Origin: Chelonobacter sp050613185
GTDB lineage: Bacteria > Pseudomonadota > Gammaproteobacteria > Enterobacterales > Pasteurellaceae
NCBI RefSeq assembly: GCF_050613185.1
Contig: NZ_CP192511.1
Span: forward strand, 2,170,001-2,234,000
Direction of reading: 5' to 3'
Length of the DNA stretch: 64,000 nucleotides
Shown in pieces: positions 60,106 through 64,000 of the stretch. A program made the position numbers and the translations under genes. Under the pieces are notes generated by a model. The model was not told the DNA's origin. It worked only from the letters and a program-made list of their open reading frames with translations, and searched no databases. Numbering within the stretch: the first letter of the stretch is position 1; every line of letters begins with the position of its first letter.

Positions 60106-60134
60106 ATAATATAAGATTCCAAACGATTATTCAA
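60106..60134 (-). promoter_or_regulatory. Predicted sigma-70 promoter of the polyene operon
   Basis: On the minus strand, TTGAAT (60134-60129), a 17-bp spacer and TATTAT (60111-60106). Transcription would start near 60099, giving a leader of about 24 nt before the TTG start codon. Confidence 0.55.
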
Positions 60135-60175
60135 GAAAGTCATGATTTACATATTGGATTTTGATTAAATTTCAG

Positions 60176-60203
60176 TTGAAATTTTAATTGTCTTTGTTAT
60201 ATT
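60176..60203 (+). promoter_or_regulatory. Predicted promoter of the divergent lipoprotein gene
   Basis: TTGAAA (60176-60181), 16-bp spacer, TATATT (60198-60203), about 45 bp before the lipoprotein start. The intergenic region shared with the polyene promoter is about 140 bp and very AT-rich. Confidence 0.5.
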
Positions 60204-60247
60204 CCTTTCAATTAAAACAGTTTTATTTACTTGCCAAAGGAAACAAT

Positions 60248-60667
60248 ATGAAAAAATTATTATTGATCTCACTTGCCACATTAACTGTTGCGGCCTGTGC
60301 CCCGCGTGATACCACACATTATTATTCGATTCAAGAAGCGTTAAATTCACCGCAAGCAGCAGGTGTGGTTGACCCGAATATTAAATTATATTTTGGCAAA
60401 AGTGTTTCCGGTAAGGTGGTGAAATCGGGTTTGGTGAGCAATAAGAAAACCAATTTTGCCAATAAATCCGATCAGGAAGGTTGTACTTGGGCATTTTTAT
60501 CTGCCGTGAAACAATTCCAGGAACGGGCTAAAGCCGAGGGCGCCACAAAAGTCAGCAATTTAGTCAGTTATTATAAAAAGAATACTTATAACAGCACCAC
60601 GAACTATGAATGCCATGCCGGCCGCGTGGTTGGCGGAGTCACCTTAAAAGGTGATTTGGTCAAATAA
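60248..60667 (+). CDS. Lipoprotein of unknown function, often misnamed excinuclease subunit
   Basis: A 139-residue lipoprotein: signal KKLLLISLATLTVAAC, acylated C17. The mature part has the family pattern HYYSIQEALNSPQAA, DPNIKLYFGKS, SNKKTNFANKSDQEGCTWAFLSA and a C-terminal ECHAGRVVGGVTLKG. Databases sometimes call relatives excinuclease ATPase, but no ATPase motif exists here. I start at ATG 60248, because AAAGGA precedes it and the signal peptide begins there. It is divergent from the polyene operon and homologues occur near such operons, so a shared envelope role is possible. A strong terminator follows. Confidence 0.82.
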   Translation: MKKLLLISLATLTVAACAPRDTTHYYSIQEALNSPQAAGVVDPNIKLYFGKSVSGKVVKSGLVSNKKTNFANKSDQEGCTWAFLSAVKQFQERAKAEGATKVSNLVSYYKKNTYNSTTNYECHAGRVVGGVTLKGDLVK

Positions 60668-60671
60668 TTGA

Positions 60672-60703
60672 AAATACCGGGCTGCAAATCGCCCGGTATT
60701 TTT
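60672..60703 (+). terminator. Rho-independent terminator after the lipoprotein
   Basis: A perfect 11-bp stem (AAATACCGGGC/GCCCGGTATTT) with an 8-nt loop is followed by TT. Confidence 0.9.
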
Positions 60704-60763
60704 CTATCAATCAATACGTTGCCTAGAAAATTTTCTCATCAATGTCTTCATCGAATAATGATG

Positions 60764-63700
60764 CTAATCCAACAACGCTTTCACTAACGCTTCTACAAAT
60801 TCTAACCGTTCTTTTGCGCTTTCCGTTATTTGGCTAAAACGGAATTTGGTCGGGCCGTCGAAGCGGTAAACCGTCGGGTTTTGTTTGATTAAGGCTAAGA
60901 ATTTAAGCGGATCAAGTTCGGCGTTGGCTTTGAATTCCAGTGCGCCGCCTTGGGCGTGTGCTTCGATTTTTTGGATTGCCAACGGTTTTGCCAATAGGCG
61001 CAGTTCGGCGATTTGCAGCAGGTTTTTGCCGGCTTGTGGCAGTAAACCGAAGCGGTCGATCAGTTCGACTTTCAATTCGTCCAGCTCTTGTTGGCTGGCG
61101 GCACTGGCGATCCGTTTGTAGAAGGACAGGCGCATATTGACATCGCCCAGATACTCTTCCGGCAGCAACGCAGGAATGCGCAGATCGATTTCCACTTGTT
61201 GCTGGGTCAGCTCATCAAGTGACGGTTCGCGCCCCTCTTTCAGCGCATTGACCGCACTTTCCAGCAGTTCCATATATAACGAGAAGCCGATTGATTCGAT
61301 CTGTCCGCTTTGCTCGCTGCCGAGCAGTTCGCCCGCACCGCGAATTTCCAAATCGTGGGTGGCAAGCACAAAACCCGCCCCGAGATTATCCAGGCTTTCC
61401 AACGCCTCCAAGCGTTTCAATGCGTCTTTGCTCATGCGTTTCGGGTGTGGCGTGAGCAGGTAGGCGTAGGCTTGATGGTGCGACCGCCCGACCCGACCGC
61501 GTAGTTGGTGCAGTTGTGCCAAGCCGAATTTATCGGCGCGTTCGATAATAATGGTGTTGGCGGTCGGCACGTCGATCCCGGTTTCGATAATGGTGGAGCA
61601 GACCAACAAGTTGTAACGCTGATGATAAAAATCGCTCATCACCCGTTCCAAATCGCGTTCACGCATTTGTCCGTGTCCGATCACAATCCGCGCTTCCGGC
61701 ACCAGTTGCGCCAGCTGTTCGGCGCAATTTTCAATCGTGGCGACATCGTTATGCAGGTAATACACCTGTCCGCCGCGCAGAATCTCGCGCAGCACCGCTT
61801 CGCGGATCAGTAAATCATCGCTTTCGCGCACAAAGGTTTTAATCGTCAGGCGGCGTGCCGGCGGGGTGGAGATAATCGACAGGTCGCGCATGCCCGTCAT
61901 CGCCATATTCAGCGTGCGCGGAATCGGGGTGGCGGTCAGGGTCAGAATATCCACATTAGCGCGCAATTGTTTGATTTTTTCTTTTTGGCGCACGCCGAAA
62001 CGGTGTTCTTCATCGACTACCAATAAACCGAGATTTTTAAATTTCACATCGGATTGCAGCAGCTTATGCGTGCCGATCAGGATATCCACCCGACCTTGTT
62101 CAAGTTGTTCTAAAATCACTTTTTGTTCTTTGGCGGTTTTAAAACGCGACAACATTTCCACATTGACCGCTAAATTGGCAAAGCGATCTTTGAAATTGTC
62201 ATAATGCTGTTGCGCCAACAGCGTGGTTGGTACCAGAATCGCCACTTGGCGACTGTTGTTCACCGCCAAAAAGGCGGCGCGGATCGCCACTTCGGTTTTG
62301 CCGAAACCGACATCGCCGCACACCAAGCGATCCATCGCTTTCGGCTGGCACATATCGCTGATGACCGCATTGATCGCCATTTGCTGATCGACGGTTTCTT
62401 CAAAATTAAAGGTGTCGGCGAATTGGCGGAATTCCTCTTTATTATATTGAAAAGCAAAGCCTTTTTGCGTTTCACGTTTGGCATAGACATCTAACAATTC
62501 CGCCGCCACATCACGGATTTTTTCCGCCGCCTTGTGCCGCGCTTTCACCCACGTATCGCTGCCCAGTTTGTGTAATGGCGCGCTTTCTTCATTGCCGCCG
62601 ACATAGCGGCTTAATAAATAGAGCGAGGAGACCGGCACATACAATTTTGCCTCGTTGGCGTAATCTAAAATCAGGTATTCTGCGGTAATGCCGCCGGTTT
62701 CGAGGGTGGTCAAACCGCCGTAACGCCCGACCCCGTGATCGAGGTGCACCACCGGCTGTCCGGTTTTCAATTCGGCTAAATTGCGGATCAACGTATCGGG
62801 ATTGACGGTTTTGCGTTGATCGCGTTTGCGCTGCTGTATCCGTTCGCCCAGAAGATTGCTTTCGCTGATAATGGCTAGTTTGTTTTTATCATTCTCTAAA
62901 ATAAATCCGTTTTCCAGCTCGCTAATCATCAGATTATGTCGCTGTTCATTTATTTGTGACAAGGTCACAATAAAGTGCGGTTTCAGCTTAAGCGGGCGCA
63001 ATAATTCCAGTAAGGTTTCGCGCCGTCCTTCCGTTTCCACCGAAAACAGCAGTTGTCCGTCAAACTGTTCGGCAAATTGGCGCAGCAGCTTGAGCGGTTC
63101 TTTTTGTTGCGCATTAATCGTCAGCTCCGGCAGCGGACTGACGGGCAAATTGCTTTGGCGTGCCGAATTGCGTAATTTCTCGTTATGCAGGGTTAAGCGC
63201 GGGTAGTTTTTCAGGTGGCGATTGATTTCATCACTGCGTAACCAAAGCTGTTCCGGAGGTAGCAACGGACGCATTGGATCAACCTTACGGCTTTCAAAAC
63301 GCTGTTGTGCGTCTTGATAGAAGCGTTGCGCACGCTCGCCGTTGTTATGGTAATCAATAAACAGGCTATTTTCAGGCAGGTAATCAAACAGCGTCGCCAT
63401 CTGTTCAAAAAACAGCGGCTGCCAATATTCAATTCCCGACACAAACGTGCCTTTGCTGATTTGTTGATAGATATGTTCCGGATCACGGCGGATTTCAAAA
63501 CGCTCGCGGAATTGTCCGCGGAAAAACTCAATCGCTTTCTCGTCAGTCGGGAATTCGTGCGCCGGCAGCAGATTAATCTGTTCGATTTTGTTCAGTGTGC
63601 GTTGCGTATCCACATCGAAAGTGCGGATCGAATCGATTTCATCATCGAAGAAATCCAAACGAAACGGTTCGTCGCTGCCCATCGGGAACAGATCCAACAA

Positions 63701-64000
63701 TGAACCGCGCACCGCATATTCGCCGTGTTCCAGCACTTGTTCCACCGCGCGATAACCGGCATTTTCCAGTTGTGAGCGCAATTTGTTTAACCGCACTTTG
63801 TCGCCTTGTTTAATCAGCAACACATTGTTGCTTAAAAAGTGCGGTGGGCAGAGGCGTTGCATTAAGGTGTTAATCGGCAACACAAAAATACCTTGTTGCG
63901 GCTGTTGCAAGAAAAACAGCGCGCTTAAACGGGCGGAAATAATATCTTGGTGCGGTGAAAAACTGTCATAGGGCAAGGTTTCCCAATCGGGGAAAAAACC
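60764..64000 (-). CDS. mfd: Transcription-repair coupling factor, 5' end cut by the window
   Basis: Mfd removes stalled RNA polymerase and recruits UvrA to the lesion. About 1078 residues are present; compared with E. coli (1148) about 70 N-terminal residues lie beyond the window. The frame is open to the last base (the residues before PYDSFSPHQD read DWETL, as in E. coli). Visible in order are the UvrB-like domain, the polymerase-interaction domain (PVVHLDHGVGRYGGL), helicase motifs DRLVCGDVGFGKTEVA, VVDEEHRFGV, LTATPIPRTL and GRVGRSHHQAYAYLL, and the C-terminal regulatory domain. Confidence 0.97.
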   Translation of the reverse strand, partial: GFFPDWETLPYDSFSPHQDIISARLSALFFLQQPQQGIFVLPINTLMQRLCPPHFLSNNVLLIKQGDKVRLNKLRSQLENAGYRAVEQVLEHGEYAVRGSLLDLFPMGSDEPFRLDFFDDEIDSIRTFDVDTQRTLNKIEQINLLPAHEFPTDEKAIEFFRGQFRERFEIRRDPEHIYQQISKGTFVSGIEYWQPLFFEQMATLFDYLPENSLFIDYHNNGERAQRFYQDAQQRFESRKVDPMRPLLPPEQLWLRSDEINRHLKNYPRLTLHNEKLRNSARQSNLPVSPLPELTINAQQKEPLKLLRQFAEQFDGQLLFSVETEGRRETLLELLRPLKLKPHFIVTLSQINEQRHNLMISELENGFILENDKNKLAIISESNLLGERIQQRKRDQRKTVNPDTLIRNLAELKTGQPVVHLDHGVGRYGGLTTLETGGITAEYLILDYANEAKLYVPVSSLYLLSRYVGGNEESAPLHKLGSDTWVKARHKAAEKIRDVAAELLDVYAKRETQKGFAFQYNKEEFRQFADTFNFEETVDQQMAINAVISDMCQPKAMDRLVCGDVGFGKTEVAIRAAFLAVNNSRQVAILVPTTLLAQQHYDNFKDRFANLAVNVEMLSRFKTAKEQKVILEQLEQGRVDILIGTHKLLQSDVKFKNLGLLVVDEEHRFGVRQKEKIKQLRANVDILTLTATPIPRTLNMAMTGMRDLSIISTPPARRLTIKTFVRESDDLLIREAVLREILRGGQVYYLHNDVATIENCAEQLAQLVPEARIVIGHGQMRERDLERVMSDFYHQRYNLLVCSTIIETGIDVPTANTIIIERADKFGLAQLHQLRGRVGRSHHQAYAYLLTPHPKRMSKDALKRLEALESLDNLGAGFVLATHDLEIRGAGELLGSEQSGQIESIGFSLYMELLESAVNALKEGREPSLDELTQQQVEIDLRIPALLPEEYLGDVNMRLSFYKRIASAASQQELDELKVELIDRFGLLPQAGKNLLQIAELRLLAKPLAIQKIEAHAQGGALEFKANAELDPLKFLALIKQNPTVYRFDGPTKFRFSQITESAKERLEFVEALVKALLD

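Larger units (their letters stand above)
1..64000. repeat. Dispersed Haemophilus-type DNA uptake signal sequences (AAGTGCGGT)
   Basis: More than 50 exact 9-mers were found by reading both strands, for example at 1997, 3367, 7849, 10477, 16252, 23359, 32362, 38351, 49517, 51922 and 63837. They occur in both orientations and often inside coding sequences. Inverted pairs form stem-loops at gene ends (23358-23395; 16184-16260). The density falls to none that I can find in the sialidase catalytic region (40270-42507). Confidence 0.95.

Noticed and set aside
60248..60667. Excinuclease subunit
   Set aside because: There is no Walker motif or zinc finger; the protein is a small lipoprotein.
1..64000. 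tRNA, rRNA, CRISPR arrays, prophage or complete insertion sequences
   Set aside because: I looked for cloverleaf-like segments, regularly spaced repeats and transposase or phage genes and saw none; a tRNAscan/Infernal run would settle the RNA question.

Overview
The window is chromosomal DNA from a gamma-proteobacterium of the family Pasteurellaceae. The main evidence is the Haemophilus-type DNA uptake signal sequence (AAGTGCGGT and its complement), of which I can find more than 50 exact copies on both strands, inside and between genes. Gene content agrees: PcnB-FolK, RpsA-IhfB, LapAB-PyrF-YciH, GlpFK, the Art arginine transporter, GmhA and Mfd, all with Haemophilus/Pasteurella-like sequences. 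The NanB-like sialidase and an aryl-polyene locus point to the Pasteurella/Avibacterium/Basfia/Rodentibacter side of the family, but I cannot name a species.

Layout. 1-3 kb: the end of a type I secretion adaptor, then folK-pcnB on the minus strand; pcnB appears to start at the rare codon AUU. 3-8 kb: a trihaem quinol peroxidase with a perfect FNR site, the fused 23S rRNA methyltransferase rlmL, and a glycerophosphodiesterase. 8-16 kb: a housekeeping run (cmk, rpsA, ihfB, lapA, lapB, pyrF, yciH), then glpF-glpK. 16-27.6 kb: an Na+/H+ antiporter-family protein, rnt, gloA, the YdbH-YnbE envelope lipid pair, a short-chain dehydrogenase, the csdE-csdA sulfur pair, a secreted nuclease, and a CidA/LrgB-type membrane pair behind a CRP-like site. 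27.6-36.4 kb: a secreted family 3 glycosidase, LexA-controlled dinB, pepB, ndk, a 47-residue entericidin-like lipoprotein, and the artPIQM operon.

36.5-43.5 kb is an accessory island. It holds a 1966-residue sialidase autotransporter and a frameshifted VapC toxin. It is bracketed by a perfect 32-bp direct repeat that includes the terminator of the neighbouring yebE-like gene, and the left border also carries a 29-bp scrap of the yebE coding sequence. The sialidase looks mosaic: an AT-rich catalytic part without uptake signals is joined to a passenger/autotransporter part that has uptake signals and a duplicated module of about 130 residues.

45-60 kb is an 18-gene, single-strand aryl-polyene-type biosynthetic operon. 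It contains two ketosynthases, a ketosynthase-like chain-length partner without catalytic residues, a ketoreductase, two half-dehydratases with complementary missing residues, two acyl carrier proteins, an acyl-activating ligase, three acyl/glycosyl transferases, a thioesterase, a LolA-like carrier, an MMPL exporter, lipoproteins and a flavoenzyme with halogenase-type motifs. Together these would build an aryl polyene on carrier protein and export it, lipid-linked, to the outer membrane. A divergent lipoprotein gene and the 5'-truncated mfd end the window.

Two roughly 105-bp palindromic elements, each containing two uptake-signal positions, lie 24 kb apart and look like members of a dispersed repeat family. 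I saw no tRNA, rRNA, CRISPR array or complete insertion sequence.
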